A DNA stretch of 26,805 bases. Source: a virus. Positions 7,347 to 13,759 of this stretch are shown piece after piece. Position 1 is the first letter of the stretch. Each line of letters opens with the position of its first letter. Below the pieces are notes generated by a model. The model had not been told where the DNA came from. It saw only the letters and a program-made list of their open reading frames with translations, and did no database searches. The stretch is taken from IMG/VR virus record IMGVR_UViG_3300048929_000754, positions 1 through 26,805 of that record; one strand, 5' to 3'. A program made the position numbers and the translations under genes.

Positions 7347-9325
7347 TCAGCAGCCTCCGCAAAGACGCGGCGGGCATTATGCTCGGCCAGAAGCTTGATC
7401 ATCTTCGGCGGCACACTGTTGCCGACGAGCTCGTATTTCTGGGTCTTGGTGAGCCGCTTCTCCTTGCCGTCCAGGATGATCGTGTCCGGCAGCGATCCTC
7501 TCGGAAAACCGTGTGAAGCTGCGCCCTCTTCCGGCTCGAGCATGCGCATGGCGATGTCGGTCAGCACATACTCGGTGCCTTTGACATTGACCATAACGAG
7601 ACCGTGCCGTGCCTTCTGCGTCAGCGCTCCGATAGGATCTTCGAGCGTCTGCTCGTACCCGCCATTGCCCGAATAGTAGGCTTGCAGGAATCCGAGAATG
7701 AGCCCGGCGTGGTTTCCGCCCGCGGTGATAGTTGCGCCTGGCTCTTGAATGTCCCGGCCATCCTTGTTGGTACCGCGCAGCGCAAGCAAGGATGCGGCGA
7801 CGACACCCTGTTGAGAGCCGCTTGTCGTTATCGTCGATGCTGGCTCTTCTGCCGACCGCACATTGGCGCCGGCGCGTGGCCCGTCGTTGTGCTGGGCGAG
7901 GAAGGCCGAAACGACGGCGTGGCGCGGTTCGGTGACGAATGTCTGAAGTGGTTCTTCGACATCTCCGCCGCGTCGGAGCCCTTGCTCCCCACCGTAGTAA
8001 GCTTGGATAGCCGCAGCTACGAGGGCCGTCTTCCCTTGACCATCTGGCGTGAATACCGGCAGCGGCTCTTCAACATCAGCACCGACGCTTTGACCGAACT
8101 GACGCTGCAAACTGACTGCCACAACACCTTTGCCCGAACTCCCGGCCATGGTGCGTGCGGGTTCTTCTATGCTCCATTCAGAGACACCGCGGCCTTGCCC
8201 CTCGCCATGAGCCGTGTCGATAGAGAACGGCGCTAGAGTGCTTGCCACTAGCGCGTGGTTGGCTCCTCCGGCAGTGAATGCATGGGCAGGATCATCGGCA
8301 CCGTAGAGCGGGTTGCGGGAATTTCGCATCACGCCAAAGTGCGGCACCGCCACCATCACCTCGCCACCTCTGGCCGTGGTGATGGTATTCAAAGGCTCAT
8401 CAGCAGGCCGAGGCCAGATATTGGCCTTGGTGTGGGTGATAGGCACTATGAACGGCTTCGCCGCATCGACGACATAGCGCATCACCCCTCGGGCGGTTCG
8501 CCGCAACGTTGCTTCTGCAAGGCTCTTCTTGCGTCCGAAGATGGACCTGACCGGCAGCGTCCAGTCGATAACCTCATGAACACCACGCCATGGCTTGAGA
8601 CCAAGCTTCTTCGCAAGTTTGCGGGGGGCATGGGTCCGCTCGGGCCAGACAACCGGCGAGCCGTCAGCCATAGCAACACCGAAATAGCGTGTGCGGATCG
8701 TGTGGATGCCGAAGTCTGCGCAGACCAGCTCCCGCCCTTCGAAGTTATAGCGCAGCCCAGCCATATGCTTCAGCCAGGCTTTCCAGATACGACTCTTGTG
8801 CTTCGGATCCGGGATGAGCCACTGTTCCTGCACTGGCACTCTTTCGCCACGGGCAGCGACGGAACCGTCCAGCCTCATAACTCGACCCGTCGTAGGGCAG
8901 CGCTTGGCGATCAGCGGTCCCCACGACTGGATTTCCTTCACATTCTCCAACGTGATCACTTCCGGCCGAACGGTTCCGGCCCAACGGCAGACAACCCAAG
9001 CCAGCGAGCGACGGCGCTTGGAAACGGGCTTACCGCCCTTGGCGACACTGAAATGCGTGCAGTCGGGCGAGGCGTGCAGAATGCGCACTCCCCTGCCCTT
9101 CGTCGCTTCCTTTGGGCAGACCTCGAAAACGTCGCAGCGCAGGTGCCGCGTGTGTGGATGTCTCTTTTCGTGGACCGCGACGGCGATCTTGTCATGGTTG
9201 ATGGCAAGGTGGACGTGGAAGCCCGCCTGTTCCAGGCCATCACAGCCACCGCCCATGCCGGCGAACAGCACGACGGTCATACGATTGTCGAGGTCGAAGA
9301 AACTCGAGCGTAGATGTGCGTTCAT
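7343..9325 (-). CDS. DNA (cytosine-5) methyltransferase with repeat-rich recognition region
   Basis: The 660-residue enzyme should transfer a methyl group from SAM to cytosine C5 in DNA. Motif I is FAGMGGG (21-27). The catalytic motif IV is written SPDCTHFS (C89) where most enzymes have PPCQ. Motif VI is LENVKEI (E127), motif VIII-like text is TIRTRYFGVA (209-218) and motif X is GNSVPP (635-640). Between motifs VIII and X lies an expanded region (about 300-600) with eight degenerate units, each centred on an E/D-E/D-P triplet near 309, 344, 387, 419, 457, 493, 527 and 562. It is a solitary enzyme with no restriction partner next to it, so it likely protects phage DNA or alters expression. Its ATGA overlap with the GcrA-like gene supports the start. 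Confidence 0.88.
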   Translation of the reverse strand: MNAHLRSSFFDLDNRMTVVLFAGMGGGCDGLEQAGFHVHLAINHDKIAVAVHEKRHPHTRHLRCDVFEVCPKEATKGRGVRILHASPDCTHFSVAKGGKPVSKRRRSLAWVVCRWAGTVRPEVITLENVKEIQSWGPLIAKRCPTTGRVMRLDGSVAARGERVPVQEQWLIPDPKHKSRIWKAWLKHMAGLRYNFEGRELVCADFGIHTIRTRYFGVAMADGSPVVWPERTHAPRKLAKKLGLKPWRGVHEVIDWTLPVRSIFGRKKSLAEATLRRTARGVMRYVVDAAKPFIVPITHTKANIWPRPADEPLNTITTARGGEVMVAVPHFGVMRNSRNPLYGADDPAHAFTAGGANHALVASTLAPFSIDTAHGEGQGRGVSEWSIEEPARTMAGSSGKGVVAVSLQRQFGQSVGADVEEPLPVFTPDGQGKTALVAAAIQAYYGGEQGLRRGGDVEEPLQTFVTEPRHAVVSAFLAQHNDGPRAGANVRSAEEPASTITTSGSQQGVVAASLLALRGTNKDGRDIQEPGATITAGGNHAGLILGFLQAYYSGNGGYEQTLEDPIGALTQKARHGLVMVNVKGTEYVLTDIAMRMLEPEEGAASHGFPRGSLPDTIILDGKEKRLTKTQKYELVGNSVPPKMIKLLAEHNARRVFAEAAE

Positions 9326-9930
9326 CGCATCAGCCTCGCTGGTACCGCCGACCGCTCTGCCCTCGAGCCGGTGCCGACGGAAAGCGCGGCGTGGAAATCG
9401 CAGTACGGCGTCTCGAGCCGCGTCGCACGCGCGCAGAAGAGCGTCTTCTCCCTGTTCCCGCTAACCGGCCAACGGCAATCGCAGCGCTCGAGCTGATAAA
9501 GCTCTAGGTTTTTCGGTACCGGCACCGGCAACGAAGCGACCGCATGGGCCTCGGGCTGCACGGCACGGCGAACAGGCACCGCGTGTTCGACAGGCTTAGG
9601 TTTCGGCGCAGGCTTTGGCTTCGGTGTGATGAACTGCATGCCGCTGGCAACCATCAACGCCGATGGTCTCCTTATCTTCTTCTCGGCTGGTTTGGCTTTG
9701 CCTGTAACGCCGCCAGCTGTCGCCTTTGATGGCCCTGTCAGGGGAACCGTCTTTAGCTTGTCGGCATGACGGGCGTACATAGAGATGACAGAGCTGCGCG
9801 TAATCTGCACCTTGAACCGGGCAGTGAGCGCTTCAGCGATCGTTCTGCCAGTCCCTTTGGTTGAGGGGTAAATCTCGACGATGGCGACGCACCGCTCGGC
9901 AGAGGTCATATCGGTCCAATGGGCTGACAT
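9322..9930 (-). CDS. GcrA-family transcriptional regulator (phage copy)
   Basis: GcrA is an alphaproteobacterial sigma70 cofactor that activates promoters carrying methylated GANTC sites. This 202-residue protein has an N-terminal HTH-like region (ERCVAIVEIYPSTKG through ITRSSVISMYARHADKL, about 11-59), a Lys/Pro-rich linker (KPKPAPKPKP, 104-113) and the characteristic C-terminus: CRWPVSGNREKTLFC (152-166) followed by PYCDFHAAL (175-183). That C-terminal pattern is what identifies the family. The N-terminal part is more diverged than in host GcrA. The gene starts 3 bases after the GapR-like gene with a GGAG site. It probably redirects host RNA polymerase or reads methylation, but the target is unknown. 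Confidence 0.8.
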   Translation of the reverse strand: MSAHWTDMTSAERCVAIVEIYPSTKGTGRTIAEALTARFKVQITRSSVISMYARHADKLKTVPLTGPSKATAGGVTGKAKPAEKKIRRPSALMVASGMQFITPKPKPAPKPKPVEHAVPVRRAVQPEAHAVASLPVPVPKNLELYQLERCDCRWPVSGNREKTLFCARATRLETPYCDFHAALSVGTGSRAERSAVPARLMR

Positions 9931-9933
9931 GTC

Positions 9934-10329
9934 TCACTCCATCCCCAGCGCGGCCATGTAGGTTTGGAGAATCGTCTCCTCCTCGATGCGCTCGTTGGCA
10001 TCCTTCTTGCGGATGCGGATGATGGTGCGGATAGCCTTGGTATCGTAACCTCGGGACTTTGCCTCACCCATCACGTCCTTGATGTCGTCGCTGATGGCGG
10101 ACTTCTCTTCTTCCAGACGCTCGACGCGCTCAATGATCTGGCGCAGCTCGGCAGCCGCGACAGTTTCAACCGTCGTCTCTCCGGTCTCGTCACGGTCGAA
10201 TGCCTCTGTCTGAAGAGGATCACGGGCCTTGTGGGCCTTACCCATTGCATCGGCGGTCAATCGCCGCGCCGCGTCCTTCAATATCGGGGCGTGCCCCTTC
10301 TCAAGCGTGAGTGTTACGGTGTTCGTCAC
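9934..10329 (-). CDS. GapR-family (DUF2312) nucleoid-associated protein
   Basis: Residues 57-131 match DUF2312/GapR closely: [36 protein letters not shown], then [18 protein letters not shown] and a final YMAALGM. GapR is a dimeric or tetrameric alpha-helical clamp that binds overtwisted AT-rich DNA ahead of replication and transcription forks. The N-terminal 55 residues ([19 protein letters not shown]) are an extension not expected in the core domain. Start is GTG at 10329 with a GAGGT site 6 bases upstream, overlapping the previous stop. A phage copy could help DNA replication or compete with host GapR. That role is inferred. Confidence 0.85.
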   Translation of the reverse strand: MTNTVTLTLEKGHAPILKDAARRLTADAMGKAHKARDPLQTEAFDRDETGETTVETVAAAELRQIIERVERLEEEKSAISDDIKDVMGEAKSRGYDTKAIRTIIRIRKKDANERIEEETILQTYMAALGME

Positions 10330-10742
10330 TGTTCGACCTCTTCGAGACTTTGCCTTGTTGCGAGACGTGCTTTTTCACGGCGAGCGATGCGGCTCGTCCT
10401 GTGCTTCAGCTCTGTTTCTGAAAGGATCCTGAGCCTGCCAAACGGCCTTGGCCTTGGCAGATAGACCGTCACGACGACACCTTCGGGCTGAGCGATCCGG
10501 GCCGAGAACTGACGGTTTCCGAAGGTCTCAAGTCCGAGGGCAGACGCGGCAGCCATGCCCTTCGTCCAAATAAGGCCCCTGACCTCTGCCACGGAGAAGC
10601 CAGCCGCATCAGCCAAGGCTTGCGCCTTCGCTTTTTCGGTCAAGAACTCCTGCGGTAGATCAATGAGCAGTATGTGTTGCACATAACGGGCAACGGCGTG
10701 GTAGCTGACCTTTTGCCGGTCATCCTCCGCGGTCTGGTGCAT
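10326..10742 (-). CDS. Hypothetical phage protein
   Basis: This 138-residue protein starts [18 protein letters not shown] chose the ATG at 10742 because a GGGGGA site lies 5 bases upstream; a longer frame to 10814 would overlap the previous gene by nearly 100 bases. The middle has a helical stretch ([20 protein letters not shown]) that could be HTH-like, followed by beta strands ([14 protein letters not shown]) and an Arg-rich tail. I do not recognise the family. It overlaps the start of the GapR-like gene by 4 bases. Confidence 0.65.
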   Translation of the reverse strand: MHQTAEDDRQKVSYHAVARYVQHILLIDLPQEFLTEKAKAQALADAAGFSVAEVRGLIWTKGMAAASALGLETFGNRQFSARIAQPEGVVVTVYLPRPRPFGRLRILSETELKHRTSRIARREKARLATRQSLEEVEQ

Positions 10743-11007
10743 TTCGGTCCCCCTTAAGAAGGTTTTTGGCCTGCACCAGTGCGGCGAGTTGAGCGCGTGC
10801 CTTGACGATCTCATGATCGGGACGTTTGTTGCGACCCTCAGAAAAGCGCTGTATCCAGCCGCTCTTGCTTCGGATCATTTCGTCCAGCCGTTGCCGGATC
10901 TGCTCTACACTGAGGGATGGTGTGCGAGCCCCTGCCACCACCTCCTGCAGCTGACGTTCTTCCGCTTCGCGGATCAATGAACTGACTGAAGTCGATTGCC
11001 CTGCCAT
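10720..11007 (-). CDS. Hypothetical helical phage protein
   Basis: The product is a 95-residue charged, probably all-helical protein (SSLIREAEERQLQEVV; VEQIRQRLDEMIRSKSGW; HEIVKARAQLAALVQAKNLL). The ATG at 11007 has GAGGT 6 bases upstream; a GTG one codon earlier (11010) would form a GTGA overlap and is equally possible. It overlaps the next gene by 23 bases. No domain is recognised. Confidence 0.6.
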   Translation of the reverse strand: MAGQSTSVSSLIREAEERQLQEVVAGARTPSLSVEQIRQRLDEMIRSKSGWIQRFSEGRNKRPDHEIVKARAQLAALVQAKNLLKGDRNAPDRGG

Positions 11008-11642
11008 CACGCGACCTCGCCGAATTTGGCGCGCTCACGTTGAAGGCGCATTATCTGATCGTCGATTTCTCGACGACGCTCCAACGCTGCTGCGTCGTTC
11101 ACCCAAACCGGAGGCGTTTCGAAGCACGCTGCGAGCAGCGACGGGCCGAAGACGGAAATAAGAAGCGAAAAATGATGCACCGACGGCTGTGATCGCCGGT
11201 GCAGCCAATTCTCGACACTGGCTGCGGGAATGCCCGTCTTTGCCTCGACGTGATGCGTCGTGGCTCGAGGGAACGTGCGCCTGAGCCAGGCTATAAGGCC
11301 TTCAACGTCGAACTGCGTTGCGGGGCCATACCCGCATTCCTGCGGGATTTTTCCTGCGGAACCGCCGCTACGTTTCGATGCAATGTCGAAACGTAGAGGT
11401 TCTTCTTCGGCGAAACCGAAGACGACCTGATCAAGAGGGGTAGAGGCGGTGCGGAGCGACGACAGGGCAATCAGGCGGCAAGGGTTGTTGCGGACAGAAA
11501 CCGCGATCATGGCCTGTCGTATGTTCCGCAGGAACTGTGAAAGGAGGGAATTGCCCGAGGCGGACGCACTACCTGATGCCTCGGGACCACGGTCAACACT
11601 CGGCGGGAGTGCTGGCGAGGATGGGAATGGGATGACGGTCAA
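11007..11642 (-). CDS. Putative HTH regulator of the leftward operon
   Basis: This 211-residue protein begins at a TTG codon (11642-11640) with a GGAGG site 7 bases upstream, in a TTGA overlap with the previous gene. The first 110 residues are Ser/Pro rich and poorly structured. Residues about 115-170 resemble a helix-turn-helix of the XRE/Cro type (AWLRRTFPRATTHHVEAK, TGIPAASVENWLHRR, HHFSLLISVFGPSLLAA). The C-terminal end (ALERRREIDDQIMRLQRER) is a short coiled coil. It could be a late-gene or early-gene regulator. Only the HTH-like part supports this. Confidence 0.6.
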   Translation of the reverse strand: MTVIPFPSSPALPPSVDRGPEASGSASASGNSLLSQFLRNIRQAMIAVSVRNNPCRLIALSSLRTASTPLDQVVFGFAEEEPLRFDIASKRSGGSAGKIPQECGYGPATQFDVEGLIAWLRRTFPRATTHHVEAKTGIPAASVENWLHRRSQPSVHHFSLLISVFGPSLLAACFETPPVWVNDAAALERRREIDDQIMRLQRERAKFGEVA

Positions 11643-11887
11643 GGGCGCGCCTCCGACTTTGCATAACGGTTCTGGTCAAACACGTGACGTGGGCGGTGTC
11701 GGCAGCGGCCTTCCATTTCGTGCTGGGCCAAGGCGTCCATGTCGGACGCAGGCCAAAAGCGGTTCGCGTATTCCAGCGGCACCGGCACGATGCAGTCAGC
11801 AATGGCGCGGGCGCTCAGCTCGCGCACGAGATCATCGTGCTTCTGCTGGAACAGCTCTGGAAGATCGTCGCCGGTTACACCTGTCAC
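11639..11887 (-). CDS. Small hypothetical phage protein
   Basis: This 82-residue protein starts at GTG (11887), in a GTGA overlap with the preceding small HTH-like gene, and ends in a TTGA overlap with the next gene. The N-terminal half is helical and acidic (DDLPELFQQKHDDLVRELSA) and the C-terminal half is His/Arg rich (RCRHRPRHVF). No domain is recognised. Confidence 0.55.
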   Translation of the reverse strand: MTGVTGDDLPELFQQKHDDLVRELSARAIADCIVPVPLEYANRFWPASDMDALAQHEMEGRCRHRPRHVFDQNRYAKSEARP

Positions 11888-12120
11888 AGCGCGGCCTCCT
11901 TTTCAGAGGTCCGTTCTGGGACATTGCGGCGCTTCCGTTCTCTCTCGATGAACTCGTCGACCTTCGCGCCGGTATCGAGATAGACCTGCCCGCCGCTGCG
12001 CAAGCGCCCGACCAGCTCAGAGTTACCCACAGCGCGTTTGCCGAAGTAGGACGCTCCCATACCGGTATCGGACAGGAACTTATCAATTTTCGAGAGGAGA
12101 TCGGCGCTTTGATCAGTCAT
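11884..12120 (-). CDS. Small HTH-like protein, first gene of leftward unit (possible Cro)
   Basis: This 78-residue basic protein contains LLSKIDKFLSDTGMGASYFG followed by KRAVGNSELVGRLRSGG and a charged C-terminus. The middle looks like a short HTH of the kind found in small phage regulators of alphaproteobacteria. It is the first gene read from the repressor-controlled leftward promoter and faces the repressor gene, which is the place of Cro in lambdoid phages. Its ATG lies only 9 bases after the predicted -10 box, so its transcript may be leaderless. The Cro role is inference. Confidence 0.6.
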   Translation of the reverse strand: MTDQSADLLSKIDKFLSDTGMGASYFGKRAVGNSELVGRLRSGGQVYLDTGAKVDEFIERERKRRNVPERTSEKEAAL

Positions 12121-12129
12121 GATGAGAGC

Positions 12130-12157
12130 AATATATCCTCGATAGAGGATACGTCAA
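12130..12157 (-). promoter_or_regulatory. Leftward early promoter PL
   Basis: On the minus strand TTGACG (12157-12152) and TATATT (12135-12130) are 16 bases apart. The operator at 12151-12134 begins directly after the -35 box and runs into the -10 box, so a bound repressor would block RNA polymerase. The ATG of the 78-residue gene (12120) follows the -10 box after 9 bases, and no ribosome site fits between them. Confidence 0.65.
12134..12151. promoter_or_regulatory. Repressor operator 1
   Basis: TATCCTCGATAGAGGATA is a perfect 7-base inverted repeat around a 4-base centre. It lies between the -35 and -10 boxes of the leftward promoter. Three related copies occur at 12185, 13515 and 13545. 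Confidence 0.75.
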
Positions 12158-12184
12158 CCATCCGATATGAAGGACGTGCGAAAA

Positions 12185-12202
12185 TATCCGAGATAGAGGA
12201 TA
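12185..12202. promoter_or_regulatory. Repressor operator 2 (imperfect left arm)
   Basis: TATCCGAGATAGAGGATA matches the 18-base consensus except for two bases in the left arm. It starts 51 bases from operator 1 and ends 9 bases before the repressor ATG at 12211, so it is well placed for autoregulation. The weaker match suggests lower affinity. Confidence 0.7.
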
Positions 12203-12210
12203 TTGTGCGC

Positions 12211-12513
12211 ATGGATAATGCGGACTGGAGAACGCGTCTGAGGGACGCTTTGGATAGGCGGGGGATGTCTGCGCGCGAGGTGTCGTTAGCCGCAGGCAAG
12301 GGACCGGGCTACATTCATTCTATTCTGAAGGAAGGTAGAGACCCCACTGTCGACAACTTGGTCGCTGTTTGCAAAGTGCTAGATGTCACCCTGGCTGAGA
12401 TCATTTACGGATACGAGATGTCTCCGGAGACGGCTGAGATCCTGTCTCTTCTGGAGGGCTCGCCGGATGCTCGTGAGGGCATTTTGAAACTGCTTCGGAA
12501 CGCGCGCTCTTAA
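12211..12513 (+). CDS. XRE-family phage repressor (CI-like, HTH only)
   Basis: This 100-residue protein has an HTH_3/XRE domain over residues 5-66 (WRTRLRDALDRRGMSAREVS, LAAGKGPGYIHSILKEGRDP, then LVAVCKVLDVTLAEIIYG) and a short acidic helical tail. It probably binds the four 18-base operators and holds the prophage silent. The open frame extends far upstream, but that part reads through the operators and the opposing genes. ATG 12211 is chosen; GTG 12205, two codons earlier, has GAGGA at better spacing and cannot be excluded. There is no S24 peptidase domain, so RecA-driven self-cleavage as in lambda CI is not expected. It is the only gene of the region reading right at this promoter. Confidence 0.8.
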   Translation: MDNADWRTRLRDALDRRGMSAREVSLAAGKGPGYIHSILKEGRDPTVDNLVAVCKVLDVTLAEIIYGYEMSPETAEILSLLEGSPDAREGILKLLRNARS

Positions 12514-12618
12514 ACTTTGCGAGACATGCGGCTTGCTCTTGCGCCGACAGCGATTTTAACGTCTCAACCAACATGGATACGCGCATAAACAACCCACCCT
12601 CACCGTTTGTTCAGAATG

Positions 12619-12633
12619 GAACATAGGGGGAAC
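12619..12633. promoter_or_regulatory. LexA-type SOS box (GAAC-N7-GAAC)
   Basis: GAAC at 12619-12622 and GAAC at 12630-12633 are separated by exactly 7 bases, the direct-repeat form known for alphaproteobacterial LexA (GTTC-N7-GTTC on the other strand). It lies in the 153-base gap between the repressor gene and the ClpP-like gene, 33 bases before that ATG. The pattern fixes only eight bases, so a chance match in a window of this size is possible. The position is what makes it credible. Confidence 0.45.
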
Positions 12634-12666
12634 AAAAACAAGTAGCGAAGAGGTGATAGCTAAGAA

Positions 12667-13509
12667 ATGATTAACACACCATCCTTCGCTACATGCGCCC
12701 TTCTCTCGTTTTTTGTGACCGCTCAGCCCGGAATTTCGATGGATTTTTCTGTGGGAAAAACGGTCGACCAAAGGCGCTACATCATCGGCACCGGCGATAT
12801 TCATCCACAGGATCAGGTGGTGCTTTCCGCCATGATTGCTTCACTTCCAGAAATCGCGACGGTTGTGCTCTCCTCGCCGGGCGGAAGTGTGACCGCGGCG
12901 ATCGCTATGGGCGAGACAATGCGGAGCGCTCACATCGACACGATGGTGGCTCCAAAAGGTCAATGCCTTTCCGCCTGCCTGTTCGCCTTCATCGGCGGGA
13001 CCAAGCGCCACGTGCCTGCCTCGGCGCAGCTCGGCTCGCATCAGTTTAGATGGTCGGACGACAGCCATACCGCGCAAGATGCGCAGATCGCGCAGGCGCT
13101 GTCAGCTCGAGTGCTCCGTCACTTCCTCGCAATGGGTGTTGACCCTGACGCGCTGACCTATGTTCTGGAAACGCCACCCAATGATATGTTTGTGTTTACA
13201 GACAAAGCACTGGAGAAGTTCAATCTCACCACTCCCTCTGCTGCGACCGAGAAGAAAGCGGTGATGGATCGCTGTACCGGCGAGGCCGCCAATGCTGGCT
13301 CGGGCGCAAAGTGCACCGATGAGGCGTACTGGCGCAACATCACGGTACCGGACTTCCTGGAGGCGCACCCAGAATATCAGAATGGCAGCGCTGCCCATGC
13401 AGCGCTGGACCGGGAGGTAAGGTTGATACAGTCAAGTGCGTCGAATCCTTTCGACCCGGACATCCTTATCAGAGCCCACAGACGCGTCATGGCCTCATCA
13501 CCTCAGTGA
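12667..13509 (+). CDS. ClpP-fold serine protease-like protein (COG3904 type)
   Basis: This 280-residue protein carries the ClpP/crotonase-type pattern VVLSSPGGSVTAAIAMGETM (67-85), then KGQCLSACLFAFIGGTKR (S102), AQLGSHQF (H125) and PPNDMFVFTDKALEKF (D173). The three residues fall in the same local contexts as the Ser, His and Asp of ClpP, so it may be catalytic. The first 24 residues are hydrophobic (CALLSFFVTAQPGIS) and could be a signal peptide, but they lack the usual positive charge; a cytosolic form starting at Met25 is possible. The C-terminal 90 residues are unfamiliar. It is read from between the repressor and the rightward promoter, so it is probably expressed in the lysogen, and a LexA-type box precedes it. 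Confidence 0.7.
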   Translation: MINTPSFATCALLSFFVTAQPGISMDFSVGKTVDQRRYIIGTGDIHPQDQVVLSAMIASLPEIATVVLSSPGGSVTAAIAMGETMRSAHIDTMVAPKGQCLSACLFAFIGGTKRHVPASAQLGSHQFRWSDDSHTAQDAQIAQALSARVLRHFLAMGVDPDALTYVLETPPNDMFVFTDKALEKFNLTTPSAATEKKAVMDRCTGEAANAGSGAKCTDEAYWRNITVPDFLEAHPEYQNGSAAHAALDREVRLIQSSASNPFDPDILIRAHRRVMASSPQ

Positions 13510-13514
13510 TTTTT

Positions 13515-13532
13515 TATCCTCTATAGGGGATA
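13515..13532. promoter_or_regulatory. Repressor operator 3
   Basis: TATCCTCTATAGGGGATA is an 18-base copy of the operator with one changed base in the right arm. It starts 5 bases after the ClpP-like stop codon and ends 6 bases before the -35 box of the rightward promoter. Confidence 0.7.
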
Positions 13533-13538
13533 CATAGA

Positions 13539-13566
13539 TTGACTTATCCTCAATAGAGGATATCTT
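13539..13566 (+). promoter_or_regulatory. Rightward early promoter PR
   Basis: TTGACT (13539-13544) and TATCTT (13561-13566) are 16 bases apart, and operator 4 starts at the first base after the -35 box. This is the same arrangement as at the leftward promoter. Transcription would start near 13573 and lead into the gene at 13622. Confidence 0.6.
13545..13562. promoter_or_regulatory. Repressor operator 4
   Basis: TATCCTCAATAGAGGATA has perfect 7-base arms and starts 30 bases after operator 3. It fills the spacer of the rightward promoter. Confidence 0.75.
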
Positions 13567-13568
13567 GA

Positions 13569-13615
13569 TCTCCATCGAAAGTTGCTTCGCCGCAACCTGA
13601 TTTCACCGATGGAGA
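13569..13615 (+). promoter_or_regulatory. Leader hairpin covering the ribosome binding site
   Basis: TCTCCATCG (13569-13577) is the exact reverse complement of CGATGGAGA (13607-13615), which contains the GGAGA ribosome site of the gene at 13622. Inside it AAA/TTT and GTTGC (13581-13585)/GCAAC (13592-13596) extend the stem, with a six-base loop and small bulges on the 3' side. The predicted transcription start (about 13573) would trim the outer stem to about 6 pairs, but the site would still be partly paired. It could delay translation of the first gene. It could also be a DNA-binding site. Confidence 0.45.
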
Positions 13616-13621
13616 AGACAT

Positions 13622-13750
13622 ATGCGGAGCCTGCTTGCCGTAGCGGGGACGATTTCGCTCGTCCTGTTTTTCAGCATCACCGATGACGGGTACGCCCGTT
13701 GCGCCAAGGCCGCGTCGTTCGCGACGTGCCACAGCACCTTGAACCGTTGA
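13622..13750 (+). CDS. Small membrane or exported peptide (42 residues)
   Basis: The peptide starts MRSLLAVAGTISLVLFFSI and ends with two Cys (RCAKAASFATCHSTLNR). One hydrophobic helix follows a single Arg, so it is a single-pass membrane peptide or a short exported one. GGAGAA at 13611-13616 is 5 bases before the ATG. It is the first gene of the rightward unit and its ribosome site lies in the leader hairpin. No family is recognised. Confidence 0.5.
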   Translation: MRSLLAVAGTISLVLFFSITDDGYARCAKAASFATCHSTLNR

Positions 13751-13759
13751 GGTGCTGCG

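Noticed and set aside
11449-12210. Long upstream extension of the repressor frame
   Set aside because: It runs antisense to four well-supported leftward genes and through both operators. Only the part from 12211 has domain content.
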